Shown piece by piece: positions 1-5,322 of a DNA stretch of 5,825 bases. A program made the position numbers and the translations under genes. The notes under the pieces are model-generated. The model worked only from the letters and a program-made list of their open reading frames with translations. It had not been told where the DNA came from and did no database searches. The stretch's first letter is position 1, and each line of letters starts with the position of its first letter. Origin of the DNA: an uncultured Clostridia bacterium (GTDB lineage: Bacteria; Bacillota; Clostridia; Oscillospirales; Ruminococcaceae); NCBI GenBank assembly GCA_947385505.1, contig CANDLP010000167.1, positions 1 to 5,825 on the forward strand. The letters run 5' to 3'.

Positions 1-377
1 ATATAGTGGATCTTCCCGGCTATGGCTACGCAAAGGTGGCTAAAACCGAAAAAAAACGCTGGGCGGGACTTATAGAAGGGTATTTGCAGGCGGATCGCGA
101 GCTTGGTCTGGTGTTTCAGCTGGTGGATTTCAGACACCCTCCTACCGCCGACGATATTCATATGATAAATTTTCTTATCGACAGTGAGATTCCTTTTGTA
201 ATAGTACTCACAAAAGCGGACAAGCTGAAAAAGACACAGCGTGAGGCGAGAATGGAAGCTCTGCAAAACGAATTGCCCTGCGCCGATCAGATCACTGTAA
301 TACCGTTTTCGGCGGAAACGGGGGAAGGAGTGGAAGAAATACGGGGGATTATACGGGATATTACCGAGGGGGAATAA
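1..377 (+). CDS. engB: Ribosome biogenesis GTP-binding protein EngB/YsxC/YihA, C-terminal part (5' end outside window)
   Basis: EngB is a TRAFAC-class cytoplasmic GTPase needed for late assembly of the large ribosomal subunit. The window starts inside the gene; the first complete codon is at position 3, and GTG at 6-8 is an internal valine rather than a start. About 124 residues are present of a family length near 195-200. The Walker B/G3 motif reads VDLPGYGYAKV right at the left edge, as is typical of this family. The G4 motif TKAD occurs in VIVLTKADKLKK (about nt 200-232), and a G5-like SAETGEG follows near nt 310-330. The G1 P-loop and switch I lie upstream and cannot be seen. The stop TAA at 375-377 lies inside the 3' end of the opposing gene, a 17-bp tail-to-tail overlap. 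I see no clear terminator after it. Identification is secure because the motif set and spacing are characteristic. Confidence 0.95.
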   Translation, partial: IVDLPGYGYAKVAKTEKKRWAGLIEGYLQADRELGLVFQLVDFRHPPTADDIHMINFLIDSEIPFVIVLTKADKLKKTQREARMEALQNELPCADQITVIPFSAETGEGVEEIRGIIRDITEGE

Positions 378-1617
378 TAAATGCTCCATTAAATATTACC
401 GCCGGCTGCGGCATATTTTCCAAATATTCCCCTCTGACCGCGGGCACATAATATCCACCGTAAGTCCTCTCTCCGTCATCCCTATGAACTTCGTCTTCGG
501 GAAGCAAAATTAAAAAACGGTAAAAGGGCATCGCCGTTTCATATCCAATTCCGAATCTGTAAGTCAGCTCCACCAGTCCGATTTCCTCATCGCCTTTTAT
601 TTCATAAGGCACCGATGTCAGGTAATTTCCGTTTTTAAGCAGTTCTTCCGCCTCTTCTTCCGCAATAATCGGATAATCAGCTATTTTTTCACAGCATTTA
701 AACCCCTCGTTTATTCTTATGATTGTGAGCCTGTTGTTAGTTCCTCCAAAGCTTACGGTTCGTATGCTCTGGTTTGCAATACTTTCCGCGTCGCTATCCC
801 CTTTTTCGTAAAACGTAACATATCCTTCATAATCCGGATCGGTAAGCGCTTCGGGATTTTTCATATCAATAATATCGCAGTATTTTTCAAGCAGATATCT
901 TCCCGCCGCTTCAAGCTCCGAGAAAGCCGAGTCATTGCCGAAATGATATTCCGAGGGAAGTTCAGTACCGAAATATTTGCCGTCATTGTTTTCGGGTAAG
1001 GCAAAGGATATATCGATTCCCATTGCGGCGTTTACACTTATTTTCATAAGAGTGTCACCTTCGTCATTGCGCATATACGCTGAAACATACGTATTTGTAC
1101 GTGATATTTTCAGCATACGTTCTATTTCCTCTTCCGGCGCATCGTATTCTTTCAGCTGCTCCCTCAATGCTTCCTCATCCGTGATATCTTCGATTATATC
1201 AAGGCTGCTGTAATCAAGGCCGAAATAATCCGTAAGCTCTCTCAGTCTTGAACGCATTTTTTCAACGTCAGGATCGGCGGTATTTGTCTTATACACGGGC
1301 ATTTCTTTAATTTTAAAGTTTTGAGCCAAAAGATTCGACTTTTCTTTTTCCATATCGGAGGTGCTTAAGCCCTCAAAACCCATTCCGTTTTGTGCCATAT
1401 CTTCAGAAACGCTGATTTTAGGCAGATTTGGCAGCTCCATATTGTTTTGCAGCGGTATAAAATTAAGTCCAAAAGCTACTGCCGCGGCCGCTGCAGCCGT
1501 AACTATTCCCGCTTTAATAAAAAGTTTTTTTGTATAGTGCGTTTTCTCCGCACCGATTATCAATCTTTCGTCAACATCGGACATTTTTTCCAATATTTTT
1601 TCTCCGCTTAAGCTCAT
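361..1617 (-). CDS. Single-pass membrane protein, probable anti-sigma/regulatory partner of the upstream sigma factor
   Basis: This 418-residue protein has a short cytoplasmic N-terminus (1 to about 31, charged), one membrane helix (about 33-55, containing an alanine run TAAAAAAVAFG), and a long extracytoplasmic part of roughly 360 residues that is acidic and lacks cysteine pairs. No signal peptidase motif is obvious, so it should stay anchored N-in/C-out. The start ATG (complement of 1615-1617) overlaps the sigma gene stop as ATGA. A GAGAGGG ribosome site lies inside the sigma gene (1627-1633, 9-nt spacing), so the two are translationally coupled. This arrangement is the usual one for ECF sigma/anti-sigma pairs, and the N-terminal segment before the helix would be the sigma-binding region. 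I do not recognise a zinc-binding HxxxCxxC anti-sigma motif or a named domain in the outer part. The regulatory role is therefore inferred from gene order and topology. Confidence 0.8.
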   Translation of the reverse strand: MSLSGEKILEKMSDVDERLIIGAEKTHYTKKLFIKAGIVTAAAAAAVAFGLNFIPLQNNMELPNLPKISVSEDMAQNGMGFEGLSTSDMEKEKSNLLAQNFKIKEMPVYKTNTADPDVEKMRSRLRELTDYFGLDYSSLDIIEDITDEEALREQLKEYDAPEEEIERMLKISRTNTYVSAYMRNDEGDTLMKISVNAAMGIDISFALPENNDGKYFGTELPSEYHFGNDSAFSELEAAGRYLLEKYCDIIDMKNPEALTDPDYEGYVTFYEKGDSDAESIANQSIRTVSFGGTNNRLTIIRINEGFKCCEKIADYPIIAEEEAEELLKNGNYLTSVPYEIKGDEEIGLVELTYRFGIGYETAMPFYRFLILLPEDEVHRDDGERTYGGYYVPAVRGEYLENMPQPAVIFNGAFIIPPR

Positions 1618-2183
1618 ATAGTGTAACCCTCTCTTTCAAGATAATCTTTTAACTCGTTTCTCATTCTGAACAATATGGTTTTTACATTGCTCTCTTTTAA
1701 TCCGAAACGTCTCGATATGCTTTTCACCGAGTCTAAAAACCAATAGCGGCGCATAAAAATCCCGCGTTTTTCTTCGGATTTTGTCATCAGAAATCCGCTT
1801 ATTTTTTCCGCTAAAATATCGCCCTCAAGCTTGTCCGCAATATCCCCGTCCGACGGTATACACTGCTCCATCTCCATGGAAAGTTCTACTATATGGGCGT
1901 TTCTTTTAAGTCTGTTTCTGTTTCGGCAAAGGGTTAATGACAGGTGACGCGCTATTCTCGCCAAAAAAGCGTAGAAATACGTATACGGCTCGTTTGGCGG
2001 AATACTTTCCCATGCCGTAAAATACGTGTCGTTCTCCACCTCTTCGGCGGCGGAGCGGTCTTCGGTTATGTTATAAGATATTCTTCTTATTCTCCCGCCG
2101 TACTTGTTCTTGCTTTCGGCAATGGCGTTCTCGTTTCGTTCCAAAAACATTTTTACAATGTCTTTATCCTCGGTGCTGCTCAT
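1614..2183 (-). CDS. RNA polymerase sigma factor, sigma-70 family, ECF-like
   Basis: The 189-residue protein has the two-domain layout of ECF sigma factors. Region 2 spans about residues 10-85; AEEVENDTYFTAWESI (46-61) corresponds to the core-binding/-10 recognition helix usually written DAEDivQetFlraW. After a linker rich in Arg/Lys and acidic stretches comes region 4 (about 130-183), with a helix-turn-helix in SVKSISRRFGLKESNVKTIL that would read the -35 element. The start ATG (complement of 2181-2183) is preceded by AAAGG (2191-2195) seven bases away. The stop overlaps the next gene's start by four bases, so sigma factor and membrane partner form one operon. Being ECF-like, it probably directs a small regulon and its own operon in response to an envelope signal. 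Which signal cannot be told from the sequence. The degree of divergence prevents a group assignment by eye. Confidence 0.9.
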   Translation of the reverse strand: MSSTEDKDIVKMFLERNENAIAESKNKYGGRIRRISYNITEDRSAAEEVENDTYFTAWESIPPNEPYTYFYAFLARIARHLSLTLCRNRNRLKRNAHIVELSMEMEQCIPSDGDIADKLEGDILAEKISGFLMTKSEEKRGIFMRRYWFLDSVKSISRRFGLKESNVKTILFRMRNELKDYLEREGYTI

Positions 2184-2190
2184 AATAAAT

Positions 2191-2195
2191 CCTTT
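2191..2195 (-). promoter_or_regulatory. Ribosome binding site of the sigma factor gene
   Basis: On the minus strand AAAGG precedes the ATG of the sigma gene by seven bases. This supports 2183 as the start, and I see no better upstream start in frame. Confidence 0.6.
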
Positions 2196-2223
2196 CTTTC
2201 CGGAATTTTTTCGGTATATACCT

Positions 2224-2242
2224 GTGAGATTTTGTCTCTCAC
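2224..2242 (-). promoter_or_regulatory. Small inverted repeat in the sigma operon leader
   Basis: GTGAGA (2224-2229) and TCTCAC (2237-2242) are a perfect 6-bp inverted repeat around a 7-nt loop. It lies 41-59 bases upstream of the sigma start codon. If transcription begins at the candidate promoter next to it, the stem would form almost at the 5' end of the mRNA, where it could stabilise the transcript or act as an operator. No U-tract follows, so it is not a terminator. Confidence 0.4.
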
Positions 2243-2249
2243 CCTATAA

Positions 2250-2275
2250 AGCGCTTTTTTAATGGTAAGGTTACA
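2250..2275 (-). promoter_or_regulatory. Candidate ECF-type promoter for the sigma/membrane-protein operon
   Basis: Read on the minus strand, TGTAAC (complement of 2270-2275) is followed after exactly 16 bases by CGCT (complement of 2250-2253). ECF promoters of Bacillus and Clostridia often have a -35 of the TGwAAC type and a CGTn-like -10 at this spacing, so this fits an autoregulated sigma operon. The -10 match is only partial. A start would fall near 2243, leaving a leader of about 60 bases. Confidence 0.35.
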
Positions 2276-2297
2276 TTTTTTTTGCAAAATAATACAT

Positions 2298-2326
2298 AGT
2301 TTATCACATTCAAAGTGTAATTACAA
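2298..2326 (-). promoter_or_regulatory. Alternative housekeeping-type promoter for the sigma operon
   Basis: On the minus strand TTGTAA (complement of 2321-2326) is separated by 17 bases from TAAACT (complement of 2298-2303). Each hexamer matches the sigma-A consensus at four of six positions with ideal spacing. In this AT-rich sequence that match could be chance. It could give basal expression alongside the ECF-type promoter. Confidence 0.25.
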
Positions 2327-2404
2327 GCGCCATAGCCGTATAAAAATGATTATCCGAATCACGAATTTTGAGTTTACGCAAAATAGATTTAATACTAATT
2401 TCTG

Positions 2405-2433
2405 TTTAAATATAGACAATGTCTATATTTAAA
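2405..2433. repeat. Perfect 29-bp palindrome, operator-like
   Basis: The arms TTTAAATATAGACA (2405-2418) and TGTCTATATTTAAA (2420-2433) are exactly complementary around a single central A at 2419. This is too long and too perfect to be chance. The core TAGACA-n-TGTCTA resembles operators of dimeric helix-turn-helix repressors such as the TetR family. No repressor gene is present and no gene starts close by. The sigma gene lies about 220 bases to the left and the TIR gene about 750 to the right. It might instead mark the edge of the inverted-repeat element that follows. Confidence 0.6.
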
Positions 2434-2447
2434 GCGAAAACAGTATA

Positions 2448-2608
2448 AGAACCTGTCTTAACAAGATATTGCACGCGTCTTTTCGGCAAATTTTGCCGAA
2501 TACTGCGTCAAAAATCCTTGAAGGGAAACAGCCCGCCTGCTGATTTTTTCCTTGTTTTCGACAAAATTTGCTCGAAAATCCACGCACAAATCTTGTGAAG
2601 ACGGTTCT
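2448..2608. repeat. Long imperfect inverted repeat with internal palindromes, possible interspersed element or structured RNA
   Basis: The left arm AGAACCTGTCTTAACAAGAT (2448-2467) pairs with ATCTTGTGAAGACGGTTCT (2590-2608), with one bulged base and one mismatch. Between the arms are a perfect 9-bp inverted repeat, TTCGGCAAA/TTTGCCGAA around one base (2482-2500), and a 7-bp one, TTTTCGA/TCGAAAA (2555-2561 and 2572-2578). Both enclose related AAATTT cores. An open frame on the minus strand across this region (83 residues, arginine/serine rich, no recognisable domain) is best explained as a by-product of the repeat. The architecture resembles a MITE-like or extragenic palindromic element. A genome search would show copy number. 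Confidence 0.5.
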
Positions 2609-2610
2609 AA

Positions 2611-2720
2611 GGCAACACCGCACAACACAAAATGAAAAACAAATAAGACTCTTCCAAGATTTTGTTTGCAGGGCAACACTGAGGAACTGCCCGACGCAGA
2701 CTGTGACATTATACTTGAAG
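2611..2720. other. Non-coding stretch with a duplicated GGCAACAC motif
   Basis: GGCAACAC occurs at 2611-2618 and again at 2672-2679, sixty-one bases apart. The second copy sits in a possible small stem, GGGCA (2671-2675) with TGCCC (2688-2692). No protein gene with a ribosome site is visible on either strand. Together with the inverted repeat to the left and the terminator to the right, it could be part of one transcribed but untranslated unit. Confidence 0.3.
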
Positions 2721-2751
2721 AACAGCGGCGATTTGGCTGCTGTTTTTTCTT
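2721..2751 (+). terminator. Rho-independent terminator (+ strand)
   Basis: AACAGCGGC (2721-2729) pairs with GCTGCTGTT (2736-2744) through nine positions, including one G-U pair, around a 6-nt loop. It is followed by TTTTCTTT. This is a proper intrinsic terminator for rightward transcription. No + strand protein gene lies upstream of it in the intergenic region, so it implies either an unrecognised RNA from about 2450-2720 or read-through control. Confidence 0.65.
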
Positions 2752-2784
2752 TGCCAGTAATCTTAAAGCGAATAAACCTCATAT

Positions 2785-2832
2785 CAGTCCCTTTTTGACC
2801 TGACGTAATACCCACAGGTCAAAAAGGGACTG
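2785..2832. repeat. Perfect 18-bp inverted repeat with 12-nt loop (stem-loop A)
   Basis: CAGTCCCTTTTTGACCTG (2785-2802) and CAGGTCAAAAAGGGACTG (2815-2832) are perfectly complementary around a 12-nt loop. No U-tract follows on either side, so it does not look like a simple terminator. It could be an RNA hairpin, a cruciform-forming DNA site or a repeat-element end. Confidence 0.8.
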
Positions 2833-2843
2833 CGCCCGAAGCG

Positions 2844-2891
2844 CTATTAGTCAATTAAAATCTATTTTTCTAAATTTTAATCGGCTAATAG
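2844..2891. repeat. Second 18-bp inverted repeat with 12-nt loop (stem-loop B)
   Basis: CTATTAG (2844-2850) and ATTAAAAT (2854-2861) pair with ATTTTAAT (2874-2881) and CTAATAG (2885-2891). The three bases between the segments give one Watson-Crick pair, one G-U and one mismatch. The layout, 18 + 12 + 18, equals that of the preceding hairpin although the sequence differs. The two are separated by 11 bases, which themselves take part in a small GCGC/GCGC pairing (2832-2835 with 2841-2844). Confidence 0.65.
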
Positions 2892-2901
2892 TATAAACTG
2901 C

Positions 2902-2958
2902 GAATAGAATCGCCTTTCGGAAAAATCCTTCCGAATTCGGCAAATTTTTTTACTATTC
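2902..2958. repeat. Third stem-loop (C), two-part stem
   Basis: The outer arms GAATAG (2902-2907) and CTATTC (2953-2958) enclose GCC/GGC and an inner perfect 7-bp stem, TTCGGAA (2916-2922) with TTCCGAA (2929-2935), around a 6-nt loop. It continues the run of hairpins ahead of the TIR gene. Confidence 0.5.
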
Positions 2959-2978
2959 TGCGGCAGCCTTCAGCCGCA
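2959..2978. repeat. Small GC-rich stem-loop (D)
   Basis: TGCGGC (2959-2964) pairs perfectly with GCCGCA (2973-2978) around an 8-nt loop, directly abutting the previous structure. The following ATTTGTC is only weakly T-rich, so a terminator is possible but not convincing. Confidence 0.45.
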
Positions 2979-2992
2979 TTTGTCAAAATCAG

Positions 2993-3066
2993 ATATTTGC
3001 AAATAAAAACGTTTACGGCATTTTTTTACTTAAAAATGCAAATTATTACAATAAACGTGCAAATAT
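2993..3066. promoter_or_regulatory. 74-bp nested inverted repeat with three TGCAAAT boxes upstream of the TIR promoter
   Basis: Three nested pairs are collinear: ATATTTGCA (2993-3001) with TGCAAATAT (3058-3066), CGTTTA (3010-3015) with TAAACG (3052-3057), and GCATTTTT (3018-3025) with AAAAATGC (3032-3039). The innermost pair encloses a 6-nt loop. The heptamer TGCAAAT also occurs three times in direct orientation at 2998, 3037 and 3058, and ATTTGCAAAT (2995-3004) is itself a palindrome. The block ends 11 bases before the -35 hexamer, a place where activators or repressors commonly bind. Because it lies upstream of the predicted start it should act as DNA, not as leader RNA. Confidence 0.5.
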
Positions 3067-3077
3067 TGCGGTAAGAA

Positions 3078-3106
3078 TTGTTTTTTAGGTTGAAGTGTGA
3101 TAAAAT
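3078..3106 (+). promoter_or_regulatory. Sigma-A promoter with extended -10 for the TIR/SPFH operon
   Basis: TTGTTT (3078-3083) and TAAAAT (3101-3106) are separated by 17 bases, and a TG at 3098-3099 gives an extended -10 (TGaTAAAAT). Transcription would start near 3113, leaving an AT-rich leader of about 70 bases. The -10 matches five of six consensus positions and the -35 three of six. Confidence 0.55.
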
Positions 3107-3172
3107 TTAATAAAAATGGTATTTTATAACAAAATAATATGGTTATTTGTACCTGTTTATTTATTTTTTATA

Positions 3173-3178
3173 GGGAGG
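3173..3178 (+). promoter_or_regulatory. Strong ribosome binding site of the TIR gene
   Basis: GGGAGG lies four bases ahead of the ATG at 3183. It fixes this start and argues for efficient translation, though the spacing is slightly short. Confidence 0.75.
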
Positions 3179-3182
3179 ACAT

Positions 3183-4460
3183 ATGGCTGTTTTTAAATGT
3201 AAAGAATGCGGCGGCGATCTTAACGTAACCGAAGGACAAAAAATTTGTACCTGTGAATTTTGCGAAAGCAGGCAGACTGTACCTAATTCGGACAATGAAA
3301 AAAAGGTCAATCTTTTTAACCGCGCCGACCGGCTGAGATTTAACGGAGAATATGATAAAGCTGCGAATATTTATGAAAGCATTGCAGCGGAATTCCCCGA
3401 CGAAGCGGAATCCTATTGGGGATTGTGCTTATGCAAATACGGCATTGAATACGTGGACGACCCGGCAACGGGCAAAAAGGTTCCCACATGCCACAGAACC
3501 TCTTATGAAAGCATTTTCAGTGATTCAAACTTTGCTAATGTTATGAAGCTTGCTGACAGTACGGCAGCTTCACTTTACCAAAACCGTGCTCAGGAAATCG
3601 ACCACATTCAGAAGGGGATTCTGGATATAGTAAAAAATGAATCACCCTATGATATTTTTATCTGCTATAAGGAAAGCACAGAGGATAAGCAGAGAGCAGA
3701 GGACAGCGTTATCGCGCAGGATATATATGACGATCTTACAAGAGAGGGCTATAAGGTTTTCTTTTCGAGGATCACTTTAGAGGATAAGCTCGGCGTAGAG
3801 TACGAGCCTTATATTTTTGCCGCCCTTAATTCGGCAAAGGTAATGCTTGCCTTCGGAACCAAATATGAGTATTTTGACGCGATATGGGTCAAAAATGAGT
3901 GGAGCAGATTTCTCGCCCTGATGAAAAACGATAAGATGAAAATGCTTATCCCCTGTTACCGTGATATTGACCCCTCCGAAATGCCGCCGGCGTTCAGAGG
4001 GCTTCAAGGGCAGGATATGAGCAAGCTCGGCTTTAAACAGGATTTGCTTCGCGGTATAGGTAAGATAATACCCAAGAAAAAACAAAACGACACACCCAAT
4101 TACGCCGTAAGCGCTTCCGCGGGAGCAGTCGCCACCGTGGAATCGCTTTTGGAAAGAGTTTTTGACGATTATTTGGCAAGCAGACACTGGGACGAAGCTT
4201 GCAAAGCATGTGACAGAGTATTGGATTCCGATCCTAAAAACGCAGAGGCTTTTACCGGAAAGCTTATGGCGGATTTGCGCATTGCTTCGATGGAACAGCT
4301 TGGCAATGCGAGAAGCGACTATGAACAAAATGAGAATTACATTAAAGCCTGCAAATATGCCGATCAGGATTTCAAATATAAATTGGAGAATTATCTAAAA
4401 TCTACATTATACAACTTAGGCATATCTTATATAAGCAAGCTTATTATGATAATGCAATAA
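3183..4460 (+). CDS. Zinc ribbon - TPR-like - TIR domain protein (N-terminal 425 residues of a frameshifted gene)
   Basis: An N-terminal zinc ribbon is formed by C6-x2-C9 and C24-x2-C27. Residues 42-85 look like a TPR-type helical repeat (LFNRADRLRFNGEYDKAANIY). A TIR domain spans about 154-295. YDIFICYKE (156-164) is the first strand/box 1, GYKVFFSR (189-196) box 2, and IWVKNEWSRF (234-243) box 3-like. E208 in GVEYEPYIFAAL is the candidate catalytic glutamate of TIR NAD+ hydrolases, by position before the conserved helix; an alignment is needed. A second TPR-like stretch occupies about 322-400. TIR domains of this kind cleave NAD+ in many bacterial defence proteins or act as protein adaptors. 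The last residues after Y416 (ISKLIMIMQ) look unlike the family, and the homologous-looking sequence continues in the -1 frame, so the natural product is likely longer and membrane-bound. The promoter and ribosome site are strong. Confidence 0.88.
   Translation: MAVFKCKECGGDLNVTEGQKICTCEFCESRQTVPNSDNEKKVNLFNRADRLRFNGEYDKAANIYESIAAEFPDEAESYWGLCLCKYGIEYVDDPATGKKVPTCHRTSYESIFSDSNFANVMKLADSTAASLYQNRAQEIDHIQKGILDIVKNESPYDIFICYKESTEDKQRAEDSVIAQDIYDDLTREGYKVFFSRITLEDKLGVEYEPYIFAALNSAKVMLAFGTKYEYFDAIWVKNEWSRFLALMKNDKMKMLIPCYRDIDPSEMPPAFRGLQGQDMSKLGFKQDLLRGIGKIIPKKKQNDTPNYAVSASAGAVATVESLLERVFDDYLASRHWDEACKACDRVLDSDPKNAEAFTGKLMADLRIASMEQLGNARSDYEQNENYIKACKYADQDFKYKLENYLKSTLYNLGISYISKLIMIMQ
4382..4460 (+). 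other. Frame-transition zone: probable single-base frameshift in the TIR gene
   Basis: The TIR frame runs to a stop at 4458-4460, while the -1 frame is open from 4382 (after TAA at 4379-4381) through to 5308. Around 4425-4440, reading ...GISY in the first frame and then YKQAYYDNAIKYF in the other restores a TPR-like helix (aromatic/alanine pattern) followed by a smooth charged coiled coil. A missing T within TCTTATATAAG (4425-4435) would explain it. I see no X-XXY-YYZ slippery heptamer, so programmed slippage is less likely than a mutation or sequencing indel. Confidence 0.7.
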
Positions 4461-5308
4461 AATATTTTAAGCGTATAACAGACTATAAAGATTCGGAAGA
4501 AAAGATTAGTGAGATAAAAAATAAGATTTTACAAAAGCAGGAAGAAAAACGGCGTTCGGATGAGAAAGCCGAAAAAAAACGTTTAAAAGAACAAGAGGAA
4601 GGCGCGCGGCTTAGAAAGATTGCATTAGAAGGAGAAGAAAGGTTCAGAGAGATATACCGCAAATATGATATATCATATCCGACAGAGCACGCTAATGAAA
4701 CTCAACAATACATAGATAAATATAACTACCTACAGAAAAAATATAAATTTTTCCCGAACACCCACCAAACCCCAAAATATATAATATGGTTCATAGCCAT
4801 GGCAATAGGAACTGTTTTATCATATCTTTTAGATTTATCTGGATTTATTATTAGAGGAGGCAAAGCCGTGAGTTTTAACGATACTATGTTTGCGTGTGCT
4901 CTTCCTTATTTTATTGTTATTTTTGTAGCCACTATTGTTTTTTGTAAAAAAACTGATCGGCATATAGGCTTTTGGGGTATTTTGCTCCTTTTATGGTTAG
5001 GATACATTCCTGCGTTAATAGTTGTATCGCCTTTGGTTGGTCTCTTCTCTGTTTCAATAGCCTTAGGAACACTGTACACAATAGTTTTAGCAGGGTTGTT
5101 GATTTTTTTAACCCTTAAGGCTATGTCGACCACAAAAACATATAATGCAGAACTGCAAATTCTGAATAATATGTACAATGTAATGCAAGATGCGCTAAGC
5201 GGTGCTCTGGCTGATGAGCATTACGCTTTCCGCGAAAAATATCCTGACATTGACGGGACGCTTGTGTTAAGAATGAGAAATAACGCAGAACAAAGCTATA
5301 AAACATAA
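4430..5308 (+). CDS. C-terminal part of the TIR protein: coiled coil plus four membrane helices (out of frame)
   Basis: In the -1 frame the sequence encodes about 292 residues. First comes a helical segment (YYDNAIKYFKRITDYKDSEEK), then a highly charged Lys/Glu/Arg coiled coil (about nt 4490-4660). Next is a soluble stretch rich in tyrosine, and then four hydrophobic helices: about nt 4780-4852, 4887-4945, 4970-5038 and 5047-5120. A 60-residue hydrophilic tail ends at TAA 5306-5308. The first ATG in this frame is at 4799, in the middle of the first membrane helix. It has no ribosome site, and no GTG or TTG occurs upstream, so independent translation is unlikely. This strongly favours one gene of about 708 residues from 3183 to 5308, whose C-terminus would anchor the TIR domain to the membrane. 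A four-helix bundle might also form a pore, but that is speculation. If the frameshift is real, the gene is a pseudogene or encodes only the soluble form. Confidence 0.75.
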   Translation, partial: YKQAYYDNAIKYFKRITDYKDSEEKISEIKNKILQKQEEKRRSDEKAEKKRLKEQEEGARLRKIALEGEERFREIYRKYDISYPTEHANETQQYIDKYNYLQKKYKFFPNTHQTPKYIIWFIAMAIGTVLSYLLDLSGFIIRGGKAVSFNDTMFACALPYFIVIFVATIVFCKKTDRHIGFWGILLLLWLGYIPALIVVSPLVGLFSVSIALGTLYTIVLAGLLIFLTLKAMSTTKTYNAELQILNNMYNVMQDALSGALADEHYAFREKYPDIDGTLVLRMRNNAEQSYKT

Positions 5309-5322
5309 TCATTTTGCCGTAA

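Noticed and set aside
302..320. CCGTTT/AAACGG inverted repeat inside engB as a terminator for the minus-strand operon
   Set aside because: No U-tract follows on either strand and the sequence encodes the conserved G5 region, so the symmetry is probably incidental.
2429..2815. Minus-strand open frames of 128 and 83 residues in the intergenic region
   Set aside because: No domain signature, no convincing ribosome site, and they run across inverted-repeat arms and the terminator hairpin. Best explained as by-products of a repeat element.
2785..2832. Stem-loop A as a bidirectional terminator
   Set aside because: Despite the strong stem, the T-run is inside the stem and neither flank has the U-tract needed for intrinsic termination.
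2785..3066. CRISPR array
   Set aside because: The hairpins have unrelated sequences and no constant direct repeat with regular spacers.
3777..4328. 183-residue open frame antisense to the TIR gene
   Set aside because: It lies entirely opposite the TIR/TPR coding region, which has clear motifs in the sense frame. The antisense product shows no recognisable domain.
4425..4440. Programmed -1 ribosomal frameshift
   Set aside because: No slippery heptamer and no clear downstream pseudoknot at the point where the frames must join. A plain indel explains it more simply.
4799..5308. Independent 169-residue membrane protein starting at the ATG at 4799
   Set aside because: The ATG lies in the middle of a predicted membrane helix, lacks a ribosome site, and the frame continues coherently upstream to 4382 as coiled coil. 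It reads as the C-terminus of the TIR protein.
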